Source: Georgenia sp. TF02-10
Lineage (GTDB): Bacteria; Actinomycetota; Actinomycetes; Actinomycetales; Actinomycetaceae
NCBI RefSeq assembly: GCF_022759505.1
Contig: NZ_CP094289.1
Coordinates: forward strand, 2,604,001 to 2,668,000
Direction of reading: 5' to 3'
Length of the DNA stretch: 64,000 nt
The position numbers and the translations under genes were made by a program. Within the stretch, counting starts at the first letter, position 1. Each line of letters opens with the position of its first letter. Below, one piece after another: positions 45,827 to 52,993 of the stretch. The notes beneath the pieces are model-generated. The model had not been told where the DNA came from and ran no database searches. It saw nothing but the letters and a program-made list of their open reading frames with translations.

Positions 45827-48013
45827 GTGGCTCATCCCGGTACCGGAGGCGGCACCGCCCGCGGTGACGCGCGCCCAGCAGCCGGCGATGCCCGGCCGTC
45901 CACCGGCGACGGTGCCCGCCCGGCCGCCGCGCCGACCGTCCCGCCGGCCGCGCCGGCCGGCCGCCCGCCGCTGCGCATCGCCAACGTCTCCGGGTTCTTC
46001 GGCGACCGGCTCAGCGCCGCCCGGGAGATGGTCGACGGCGGCGCCGTCGACGTCCTCACCGGGGACTGGCTCGCCGAGCTCACCATGGGGGTGCTCGCCC
46101 GCCAGCGCGCCCGGGACGAGGCCGCCGGCTACGCCGCCACCTTTGTCACCCAGCTCGCGGACGTGCTCGGCGACTGCCTGCGCCGCGGGATCCGGGTCGT
46201 CGCCAACGCCGGCGGCCTGAACCCCCACGGCTGCGCCGCGGCCGTGCGGCAGGTGGCGGAGCAGCAGGGGCTCACTGTGCGGGTCGCCGTCGTCGACGGC
46301 GACGACGTCACCGACGCCTTCGCCCGCGCCCGGGCCGCCGGCTGGGCCGCCCCGCACCTGGACTCCGGGGAGCCGTTCGCGGTGCTGGCCGCCGAGCCGG
46401 AGGTGGTCAACGCCTACCTGGGGTGCTGGGGCATCGTCGAGGCGCTCGCCGCCGGCGCCGACGTCGTGGTGACCGGCCGGGTGACCGACGCCGCCGTCGT
46501 GCTCGGCCCGGCGGCCTGGCACCACGGCTGGTCCGCCGCGGACCTGGACGCGCTGGCCGGCGGGGTCGTCGCCGGGCACGTCATCGAGTGCGGCGCCCAG
46601 GCCACCGGCGGCAACTTCGCCTTCTTCACCGAGGTCCCGGGCGCCGAGCGGGTGGGGTTCCCGCTGGCCGAGGTGTACGCGGACGGCTCGGCAGTCATCA
46701 CCAAGCACCCCGGCACCGGGGGGATGGTGACGCCGGAGACGGTGGGCGCCCAGCTGCTGTACGAGGTGGACGGGCCGCGCTACCTCACCCCCGACGTGGT
46801 GGCCCACCTGGACACCGTCCGGGTGGAGGCGGCCGGCCCGGACCGGGTCCGGCTGAGCGGGGCGCGGGGCGAGCCGGCCCCGGCCACCGTCAAGGTGGGG
46901 GCGATCGTGCCGGCCGGGTGGCGCAACGCGGTGACGTTCGTGCTCACCGGCGGCGCGGTCGAGGCCAAGGCGGCCGCGGCGCAGGCCGCGCTGTGGGCGG
47001 TGGTGCCCGGCGGCCGGGAGGCCTTCGAGGAGGTGGCCGTCACGCTGCTGCGCGCCGACCGGCCCGACCCGGCCCGGATGAGCGAGGCCGTCGCGCTGCT
47101 CACGGTCACCGTCCGCGACCGGGACCGGGCGGCGGTGGCCGGCTTCGCCCGATCCGCGGTGGAGACGTGGCTGGCCGGCTACCCCGGCCTGTACTTCACC
47201 GGCCCGCCTGGGCCGGGCAGCGGCGCCACGATCTTCTGGCCCACCCTCATGCCCACCGCGGAGGTGCCCCAGCGGGTGAGCCTGAACGGGCGGCAGTGGT
47301 CGGTGCCCGCTCCGACGGTCGGTGACGGCGACGGCGGCAGTGTCGGCGACGGCGACGGCGGCCGGGGCTCACCCAGCCCGGGCTCGCCGGGCGGTCGTGC
47401 CGTCGATGGCAGCGCTGCTCCGGAGCCCCCGGCCGGGCCGGCCGGGCTGCCCGAGCTCGCCGAGCCGCCCGCGCTGACCGAACCCGCCGGACGGGCCGAG
47501 CCGGACCGCCCCCCCGCACCGGCCGGCGCCGCCACCCGCCGGGTCCCGCTCGGCACGGTCCTCGGCGCACGCTCGGGCGACAAGGGCGGCAACGCGACCC
47601 TCGGGGTGTGGGCCCGTAACGAGCGCACGCACGCCTGGCTGCGCACGTTTTGGACCGAGGACCGGGTACGCGCGCTGGTCCCCGAGGCGGCGGACCTGGA
47701 GCTGCGGCTGTGGGAGCTGCCCAACCTGCGGGCGGTCGGGGTGACCATCGTGGGGCTCCTCGGCCGCGGCGTCGGGACCAATCTGGGCCTGGACTCCCAG
47801 GCCAAGGGGCTCGGCGAGTACCTGCGCGCCAAGCACGCCGACGTCCCGGTCGACCTGCTGCCCGACGCTCCGGCCGACGCCGGCGCCACCGACCGCACCG
47901 ACGCTTCCCTGCCCGGGCGGGGCGGCGCCGTCGACGGACCTGCCGTCGGCCCCGACCACCGGGCCGGGGCTGCGGCCCGCGACCGTGCCGGAGGCAACCA
48001 TGCCGACGCCTGA
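45827..48013 (+). CDS. atuA: AtuA-family acyclic terpene utilisation protein
   Basis: 728 residues. The N-terminal domain (about 45-460) begins RIANVSGFFGDRLSAAREM and contains TGDWLAELTM, NAGGLNPHGCAAAVR, VTGRVTDAAVVLGPAAW and IECGAQATGGNFAFFTE, the DUF1446/AtuA marks. A second domain (about 565-690; SGDKGGNATLGVWARNERTHAWL) is the AtuA-like C-terminal domain. The two are joined by a long linker of Asp/Gly/Ser/Pro repeats, so the protein exceeds the usual about 600 residues. Function is not biochemically settled; AtuA is needed for citronellol/terpene growth in Pseudomonas. Start GTG at 45827, after GGAAGGAG. It overlaps the hydratase gene. Confidence 0.9.
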   Translation: MAHPGTGGGTARGDARPAAGDARPSTGDGARPAAAPTVPPAAPAGRPPLRIANVSGFFGDRLSAAREMVDGGAVDVLTGDWLAELTMGVLARQRARDEAAGYAATFVTQLADVLGDCLRRGIRVVANAGGLNPHGCAAAVRQVAEQQGLTVRVAVVDGDDVTDAFARARAAGWAAPHLDSGEPFAVLAAEPEVVNAYLGCWGIVEALAAGADVVVTGRVTDAAVVLGPAAWHHGWSAADLDALAGGVVAGHVIECGAQATGGNFAFFTEVPGAERVGFPLAEVYADGSAVITKHPGTGGMVTPETVGAQLLYEVDGPRYLTPDVVAHLDTVRVEAAGPDRVRLSGARGEPAPATVKVGAIVPAGWRNAVTFVLTGGAVEAKAAAAQAALWAVVPGGREAFEEVAVTLLRADRPDPARMSEAVALLTVTVRDRDRAAVAGFARSAVETWLAGYPGLYFTGPPGPGSGATIFWPTLMPTAEVPQRVSLNGRQWSVPAPTVGDGDGGSVGDGDGGRGSPSPGSPGGRAVDGSAAPEPPAGPAGLPELAEPPALTEPAGRAEPDRPPAPAGAATRRVPLGTVLGARSGDKGGNATLGVWARNERTHAWLRTFWTEDRVRALVPEAADLELRLWELPNLRAVGVTIVGLLGRGVGTNLGLDSQAKGLGEYLRAKHADVPVDLLPDAPADAGATDRTDASLPGRGGAVDGPAVGPDHRAGAAARDRAGGNHADA

Positions 48014-48809
48014 CGTCCGCCTGGCCGTCGCCGGTGGGGTCGCCACGCTCACCCTGGACTCCGCCCACAACCGCAACGCCCTGTCCCGGGCGCTGCGGCA
48101 GCGGCTCGCGGAGCAGCTCGCGCGGGCGCTGGCCGACGACGCCGTGCGGGTCCTCGTCCTCACCCACGCAGGCCCGGTGTTCTGCGCGGGCGCGGACCTG
48201 CGCGAGCCCGACGCCGCCCCCGCCCCCGGCGCCGAGCTCGAGGACCTGCTGCACACCCTGTGGTCGGTGCCCAAGCCGGTCGTGGCCCGCCTGGCCGGCA
48301 CGGCCCGCGGCGGGGGCACCGGGCTGGTGGCGGCGGCCGACGTCGCGGTCGCCGCCGACACCGTCACCTTCGCCTTCCCCGAGGTGCGCCTGGGCGTGGT
48401 GCCGGCGCTGATCTCCGCCCCGCTGCGGCGCCGGGTCGCCCCGCGGGCGCTGCAGGAGCTCTTCCTCACCGGGGAGGTGTTCGATGCGCCGCGGGCGGCG
48501 GAGATCGGCCTGCTCACCGCCGTCGTCCCCGCCGAGGACCTGGACGCCGCGGTTGACCGGTACGTGCAGATGCTGCTGCGCGGCGCGCCCGCCGCCCTGG
48601 CGGCCACGAAGGAACTGCTCGCCGCTCCTCCGCCCGGCGGCCTGGCGCCTGAGCTCGCCGCCCTGGCCCGGCTCTCGGCCCGGCACTTCGCCTCGCCCGA
48701 GGCAGCGGAGGGCAGGCGGGCCTTCGCCGAGAAGCGCGCGCCGGCCTGGGCGGTCGATGGTCCGCCCACCGCCGGACCCGCCGCTCCCCCGCAGCCGCCC
48801 GAGCGGTGA
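48000..48809 (+). CDS. enoyl-CoA hydratase/isomerase family protein
   Basis: 269-residue crotonase-fold enzyme. The oxyanion regions are HNRNALSRALRQRL and GPVFCAGADLREP, and the second oxyanion motif is ARLAGTARGGGTGLVAAADVAVAADTVTF with FPEVRLGVVPALISAPL. The usual first catalytic Glu (GGG-x-E) is replaced by Thr in RGGGTG, as in some MCC-cluster hydratases, so hydration by the classical pair is uncertain. The ATG at 48000 follows GGAGG; a GTG at 47985 is the alternative. It overlaps atuA by 14 bases and probably acts on the 3-methylglutaconyl-CoA-type product or its terpenoid analogue. Confidence 0.88.
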   Translation: MPTPDVRLAVAGGVATLTLDSAHNRNALSRALRQRLAEQLARALADDAVRVLVLTHAGPVFCAGADLREPDAAPAPGAELEDLLHTLWSVPKPVVARLAGTARGGGTGLVAAADVAVAADTVTFAFPEVRLGVVPALISAPLRRRVAPRALQELFLTGEVFDAPRAAEIGLLTAVVPAEDLDAAVDRYVQMLLRGAPAALAATKELLAAPPPGGLAPELAALARLSARHFASPEAAEGRRAFAEKRAPAWAVDGPPTAGPAAPPQPPER

Positions 48810-48840
48810 CAGCGGGGGGACGCCTGCCACAATCGGCAGG
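48806..48840 (+). promoter_or_regulatory. putative leaderless promoter of the DNA ligase gene
   Basis: GTGACA (48806-48811, overlapping the hydratase stop) and CACAAT (48828-48833) are spaced 16 bases, near the sigma-70 pattern TTGACA/TATAAT. Transcription starting 6-7 bases later would begin at the ligase GTG (48840), a leaderless mRNA. This would explain the lack of a good ribosome-binding site. Confidence 0.5.
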
Positions 48841-50552
48841 TGCTCCTCGCCCAGGTCGTCCAGACCTCCGCCGCGGTCGCGGCCACCCGCTCGCGCCTGG
48901 CCAAGCGGGACCTGCTCGCCGCCACGCTGCGCGCGGCCGGGCCGGAGGAGGTCGCCGTCGTCGCGGAGTTCCTCGCCGGCCGCCCCCGGCAGCGCCGCAC
49001 CGGCGTGGGCTGGCGGTCCCTCACCGACCTGCCGACCCCGGCCCGGGCGGAGACCCTGACCCCGCTGGGCGTCGACGCCGAGCTGGCGCGGATCGGCGCG
49101 CTCACCGGTCCCGGCTCCCAGGCCACCCGCGCGACGGCGGTCCGGGCCCTGTTCGCGACGGCCACCGCCCCCGAGCAGCAGTTCCTCGCCGGGCTCCTGC
49201 TCGGGGAGCTGCGCCAGGGCGCGCTGGACTCCCTGCTCCTCGACGCCATCGCCGCCGCGGCCGAGGTCCCGCTCGCGGCCGTGCGCCGGGCGGCGATGTT
49301 CAGCGCGCTGTCCGGCCCGATCGCGCAGGCGGCGCTGACCGGCGGCGCCCAGGCGCTGACCGGGTTCCACCTCGTGGTCGGCCGGCCGGTGCGCCCGATG
49401 CTCGCCTCCGCCGCGCCGGACGTTGACGCGGCGCTGGCCAAGATCACGGGTGCGGCGGGGGCCACGGCGGTGGCCGACGGCGGTCTGGCCGACGGCGGTC
49501 CGATGGCCGACGGCGGGACGGCCAACGGCGGTCCGGCCGACGGCGGTCCGGTGGCCGATGGCGCTCCGCCCGCGGACGACGGCGGGCACGACCGACCAGC
49601 CGCGGCAGCGGTCGCCGTGGACGGGAAGATCGACGGCATCCGCATCCAGGTGCACCGCGCCGGGGAGCAGGTCACGGTCTTCACCCGCTCGCTCGACGAC
49701 GTCACCGACCGGCTGCCCGAGGTCGTCGACACTGTCCGCGACCTCGCCGTGAACGCCGTCGTCCTGGACGGGGAGGCCATTGCCCTGGACGCCGAGGGCC
49801 GGCCGCGGGCCTTCCAGGAGACCGGGTCGCGCACGATGACCCGGGACGCCGCCACTGCTGGTGCCGAGGTGCCGCTGACCGCCTACTTCTTCGACCTGCT
49901 GCACCTGGACGGGCGGGACCTGCTCGATGCCCCCGCCAGCGAGCGGTTCGCCGCGCTGGCCGACGTCGTCCCGCCGTCGGCCCGGGTGCCACGCCGAGTG
50001 ACCGCGGACCCGGCCCAGGTGCAGGACTTCTTCGCCGAGATGCTCGGCCGGGGCCACGAGGGGGTGGTGGTCAAGGACCTCACCGCGCCCTACGCCGCGG
50101 GGCGGCGGGGCGCGGCGTGGGTAAAGGTCAAGCCGCGACACACCCTGGACCTGGTGGTGCTCGCCGTGGAGTGGGGCAGCGGGCGGCGGCGCGGGCTGCT
50201 GTCCAACATCCACCTCGGGGCCCGGGACGGCGAGGGGTTCGTCATGCTCGGCAAGACGTTCAAGGGCATGACCGACGAGATGCTCGCCTGGCAGACCGAG
50301 CGTTTCCTCGCGCTGGAGACCGGCCGGGAGGGCCACGTCGTGCACGTGCGGCCGGAGCAGGTGGTCGAGGTCGCCTTCGACGGGGTGCAGCGGTCGAGTC
50401 GCTACCCGGGCGGCGTGGCACTGCGCTTCGCAAGAGTGCTCCGCTACCGACACGACAAGTCCCCAACAGAAGCAGACACCTTATCAATCATTCGGGCCTA
50501 CCTTCCCACTACCAGCACAGACAACTTTAACGGGAGTAACAGTGCGCCTTAA
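48840..50552 (+). CDS. ATP-dependent DNA ligase (chimeric 3' end)
   Basis: 570-residue actinobacterial ATP-dependent ligase of the LigB type. The DNA-binding N-domain (residues 1-200) has LAQVVQTSAAVAATRSRLAKRDLLA; the adenylation domain has the motif I Lys in VDGKIDGIRIQVH (about residue 262), motif III FFDLLHLDG, motif IV GHEGVVVKDL, and the OB domain motif V VKVKPRHTLDLVV and GKTFKGMTDEMLAW. An Ala/Asp/Gly repeat linker (residues about 203-258) precedes the catalytic Lys. From base 50393 the codons turn A/T-rich and the C-terminus (RYRHDKSPTEADTLSIIRAYL...) is a different version of the native tail found again at 52261. The last 11 bases overlap the next gene. Confidence 0.92.
   Translation: MLLAQVVQTSAAVAATRSRLAKRDLLAATLRAAGPEEVAVVAEFLAGRPRQRRTGVGWRSLTDLPTPARAETLTPLGVDAELARIGALTGPGSQATRATAVRALFATATAPEQQFLAGLLLGELRQGALDSLLLDAIAAAAEVPLAAVRRAAMFSALSGPIAQAALTGGAQALTGFHLVVGRPVRPMLASAAPDVDAALAKITGAAGATAVADGGLADGGPMADGGTANGGPADGGPVADGAPPADDGGHDRPAAAAVAVDGKIDGIRIQVHRAGEQVTVFTRSLDDVTDRLPEVVDTVRDLAVNAVVLDGEAIALDAEGRPRAFQETGSRTMTRDAATAGAEVPLTAYFFDLLHLDGRDLLDAPASERFAALADVVPPSARVPRRVTADPAQVQDFFAEMLGRGHEGVVVKDLTAPYAAGRRGAAWVKVKPRHTLDLVVLAVEWGSGRRRGLLSNIHLGARDGEGFVMLGKTFKGMTDEMLAWQTERFLALETGREGHVVHVRPEQVVEVAFDGVQRSSRYPGGVALRFARVLRYRHDKSPTEADTLSIIRAYLPTTSTDNFNGSNSAP
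49449..49570. repeat. GCCGACGGCGGTCC tandem repeats in ligase linker
   Basis: Seven copies of GCCGACGGCGG (or with one change) spaced 15 or 18 bases encode the repeats ADGG, ADGGP, TANGGP in front of the catalytic Lys of the ligase. Confidence 0.85.
50274..50392 (+). repeat. left 119-bp direct repeat flanking the insert
   Basis: Identical at 117 of 119 positions to 52261-52379. It lies within the ligase frame and encodes [17 protein letters not shown] onward. Beyond its right edge the two copies drop abruptly in similarity, marking a recombination junction. Confidence 0.92.
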
Positions 50553-52164
50553 GGCAATGCACCTCAAGGGATTTAAACGTTTCACGGACCTGTCAATCGA
50601 AGATGTTCCAGAGTCGGCGAAGCTAATCTTGCTCGCCGGACCGAACGGCTCAGGCAAGTCCTCAGTCTTTGACGGCTTGAAAACCTGGCACTGGGCAAAT
50701 GGCGGCGGTGGCTACTGGTGGGAGGAAACATACGGAGCCAAGGTTGGCTCGGACCCAATCTACTGGGATGAACGAGTTCAGGTCATCTTCCACGACCCAG
50801 TACCAGATAGCGAGATCGCCCGGAAGAAGCTTGTATATGTAAGAAGTGCCTTTCGAAACGAAGCCGACTTCGAACTAAGCGGAATTTCCCGAATGGCGTC
50901 GCCACTGGAGCGGCCCGGAGTGGGAAGACTAATCGACACTGACGCAAGTGTGTCTGAAAACTACCAACGTCTGATCCTGCAAACGCTCGATGGCGTTTAC
51001 AGAGATGAGCTGCCGGAAGATATGACGCGCGTCCAACTCCGCGATCGAATCATTGGTAGGGTACGGGACGCCTTAGCACAAGTTTTCCGTGACTTGCAGC
51101 TTGACGGAGTCGGAGGCGTCACGGTCGGGGAAGACTCACTGGGGACATTCTACTTCTCTAAGGGCTCGTCGAAGCGTTTTCTATACAAGAACCTGTCAGC
51201 AGGCGAAAAGGCATGCTTCGATCTCATACTGGATGCGGTCATCAAGGCAGAGTACTTCAATGATTCGATTTGGTGCATTGACGAGCCTGAGACTCATTTA
51301 AACACAAGGATCCAGAGCGCTTTGCTAGAGACCCTGGTCTCTTTGGTTCCAGACAACTCCCAGTTACTCCTCGCGAGCCATAGCATCGGATTCATGCGGA
51401 AGGCTTGGGAGATGGCGAAGAAGTCGCCCGGTCAAGTCGTTTTTCTCGACATGGAGGGCATCGACTTCGACAAATCTGCATCTATCCGCCCAGTACGGCC
51501 GTCACGCGACTTTTGGGCAAAGACCTTGGAGGTCGCCCTCGGGGACTTGGCTAATCTGGTGGCGCCCGAGCGTATAGTCCTTTGCGAGGGAAGGCCACCA
51601 AGGGAGGCTGACAACGGCAACTCTGAGTTCGATGCGAAGTGCTACAGGAGAATCTTCGCCAGCGAATACCCAGAGACAGATTTTCTCTCAGTGGGTAGCA
51701 GCAGGGACGTGACCCACGATCGGCTAGACGCTGGGAAGACTATTCAGACGATCGCCACCGGTACAATTCTTATTCGCGTCATTGATCGTGATTTACGCAA
51801 TGCAGATGAAGTCGCAGCACAGAGAGCGCGCGGAGTAAGAGTTCTCAACCGTCGCAACATAGAGGCCTACCTGCTGGATGACGAGGTTCTCGCGGCACTC
51901 TGCCGGGAAGTCGAGCAGATAGATAGGGCGCCAGAGCTGGTCCGCCTGCGGGACGCCTTGATGCAAGCGTCCGTCCAACGCGGGAATGATCCAGACGATT
52001 TCAAAAAGGTTGCTGAGGAGTTCTACCGTGGAGCACGTAAGGAGTTGATGCTCTCAAGCTCAGGTAGTTCTTGGGCAGCCTTCGCAAGCGCAACCCTCGC
52101 GCCGTTGATTAAACCTGGGATGGTGGTTTACGAGGATCTGAAGGAGAGTATCTTTGGAGGTTGA
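50542..52164 (+). CDS. AAA ATPase with C-terminal TOPRIM/DUF4435-like domain (OLD/PARIS-like)
   Basis: 540 residues. SMC/RecF-type ATPase: MRLKAMHLKGFKRFTDLSIE opening, Walker A GPNGSGKSS (residues 33-41), ABC-type signature NLSAGEKACF (about 216), Walker B CIDEPETHLN (about 243), H-loop LLASHSIGFM (about 278). C-terminal part: ERIVLCEGRPP (about 345, TOPRIM Glu), IRVIDRDLRN (about 413, Asp-x-Asp) and NRRNIEAYLLDDEVL (about 437), as in OLD-like or DUF4435 nucleases. Proteins of this build (OLD, AriA/AriB of PARIS) act against phages. The GTG start follows CGGGAG and overlaps the ligase stop, implying coupled translation. Visibly lower G+C than its surroundings (25 and 27 of 60 bases in two lines). 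Exact family assignment is inference. Confidence 0.82.
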   Translation: MRLKAMHLKGFKRFTDLSIEDVPESAKLILLAGPNGSGKSSVFDGLKTWHWANGGGGYWWEETYGAKVGSDPIYWDERVQVIFHDPVPDSEIARKKLVYVRSAFRNEADFELSGISRMASPLERPGVGRLIDTDASVSENYQRLILQTLDGVYRDELPEDMTRVQLRDRIIGRVRDALAQVFRDLQLDGVGGVTVGEDSLGTFYFSKGSSKRFLYKNLSAGEKACFDLILDAVIKAEYFNDSIWCIDEPETHLNTRIQSALLETLVSLVPDNSQLLLASHSIGFMRKAWEMAKKSPGQVVFLDMEGIDFDKSASIRPVRPSRDFWAKTLEVALGDLANLVAPERIVLCEGRPPREADNGNSEFDAKCYRRIFASEYPETDFLSVGSSRDVTHDRLDAGKTIQTIATGTILIRVIDRDLRNADEVAAQRARGVRVLNRRNIEAYLLDDEVLAALCREVEQIDRAPELVRLRDALMQASVQRGNDPDDFKKVAEEFYRGARKELMLSSSGSSWAAFASATLAPLIKPGMVVYEDLKESIFGG

Positions 52165-52246
52165 CACGGTGGTGTTCTAGAACTACCCGGTCCATCACTG
52201 TTCCTATCGAATCGGTTCTTTTTCGAATTCTCGGATTCGAGCAGCA
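52165..52246. other. A/T-rich right end of the insert
   Basis: 82 bases between the ATPase stop and the ligase remnant, much richer in A/T than the chromosome, including CTTTTTCGAATTC. It holds the inverted repeat listed next and no open frame of note. It appears to be the end of the acquired segment. Confidence 0.6.
52207..52240 (+). terminator. inverted repeat at the insert's right end, possible terminator
   Basis: TCGAATC (52207-52213) and GATTCGA (52234-52240) are perfect 7-base arms around a 20-base loop containing TTCTTTTT. It stands right before the duplicated ligase sequence, and could end the ATPase transcript or mark the junction. Confidence 0.45.
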
Positions 52247-52510
52247 CGTTCAACGGCTGAGACGAGATGCTCGCCTGGCAGACCGAGCGGTTCCTCGCGC
52301 TGGAGACCGGCCGGGAGGGTCACGTCGTGCACGTGCGGCCGGAGCAGGTGGTCGAGGTCGCCTTCGACGGGGTGCAGCGCTCGCCGCGCTACCCCGCCGG
52401 GATGGCGCTGCGGTTCGCCCGGGTGCTGCGGTACCGGTCGGACAAGACCGCTGACGAGGCGGACACGGTGGCGACCGTCCGGGCGCTGATGGGGGCTGAG
52501 AGACGGCCCC
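52247..52510 (+). pseudogene. displaced native 3' end of the DNA ligase gene
   Basis: From ACGTTCAACGGC the sequence repeats the ligase at residues about 473-570: TFNG, then a stop created by TGA, then [17 protein letters not shown] onward, [20 protein letters not shown] and [17 protein letters not shown]. Its G+C is that of the chromosome. It is the original ligase tail, now cut off from the rest and not translated. The first 119 bases after TGA are near-identical to 50274-50392. Confidence 0.9.
52261..52379 (+). repeat. right 119-bp direct repeat flanking the insert
   Basis: Copy of 50274-50392 with two substitutions (GCGGTTCC for GCGTTTCC and GGGTCAC for GGGCCAC). The two repeats bracket 1.87 kb holding a new ligase tail and one gene. 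Confidence 0.92.
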
Positions 52511-52560
52511 GCCGTCGCGCCGGGCCGCGGTCACGCCAGGCGGCCGTGCCCGGACGGCGG

Positions 52561-52941
52561 TCAAGCCTGGCGGTCGGCCGCCTGGGCGCGGAGCCGTGCC
52601 TCCTCGGCACGGACCTTGGCCTGGGTGGCGCGCTCGGCCTCCAGCCAGGCCGGCATCTCGGCCAGCAGCGCCCTGATCTGCTCGGTGGTCAGCGGCTCGG
52701 TAACGCCGGCCCGCGCCAGGCCGGAGGCGGACACGCCCAGGCGGCGGGCGACCTCGCCCCGCGGGTGCGGGCCGTGGCGGCGCAGCTCCGCGAGCCAGGC
52801 GGGCGGGTGGGCCTGCAGCTCGTCCAGCTCCTCCCGGCTGACCGGACCGGCCCGGAACTCCGCCGGGGTCGCGGACAGCAGCACGCCGAGCTTCTTCGCG
52901 GCGGTCTGCGGCTTCATGGTCTGGGACATGCGTGCGGCCAT
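52561..52941 (-). CDS. DUF5997 family protein
   Basis: 126 residues. [39 protein letters not shown] is the typical line of the DUF5997 family, small proteins found widely in actinobacteria. The middle ([34 protein letters not shown]) resembles a helix-turn-helix, and the C-terminal helix ([21 protein letters not shown]) is charged. A start at the second ATG (52929, MSQT) is equally possible. Divergent from a LysR-type effector-domain gene, with 52 bases between; the two are often paired. Function unknown; possibly a DNA-binding partner. Confidence 0.85.
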   Translation of the reverse strand: MAARMSQTMKPQTAAKKLGVLLSATPAEFRAGPVSREELDELQAHPPAWLAELRRHGPHPRGEVARRLGVSASGLARAGVTEPLTTEQIRALLAEMPAWLEAERATQAKVRAEEARLRAQAADRQA

Positions 52942-52993
52942 CGGACCAGCGTAGGGCGCGGCCGGGGCGAGGAGCTGCCGTAGCCTCGGCCGG

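Noticed and set aside
49449-49570. CRISPR-like array in the ligase gene
   Set aside because: Units are 15-18 bases, in frame and coding; they are a protein linker.
50242-52560. Classical integrative element or prophage at the ligase
   Set aside because: No integrase, transposase, att site next to a tRNA or phage structural gene; only one cargo gene.
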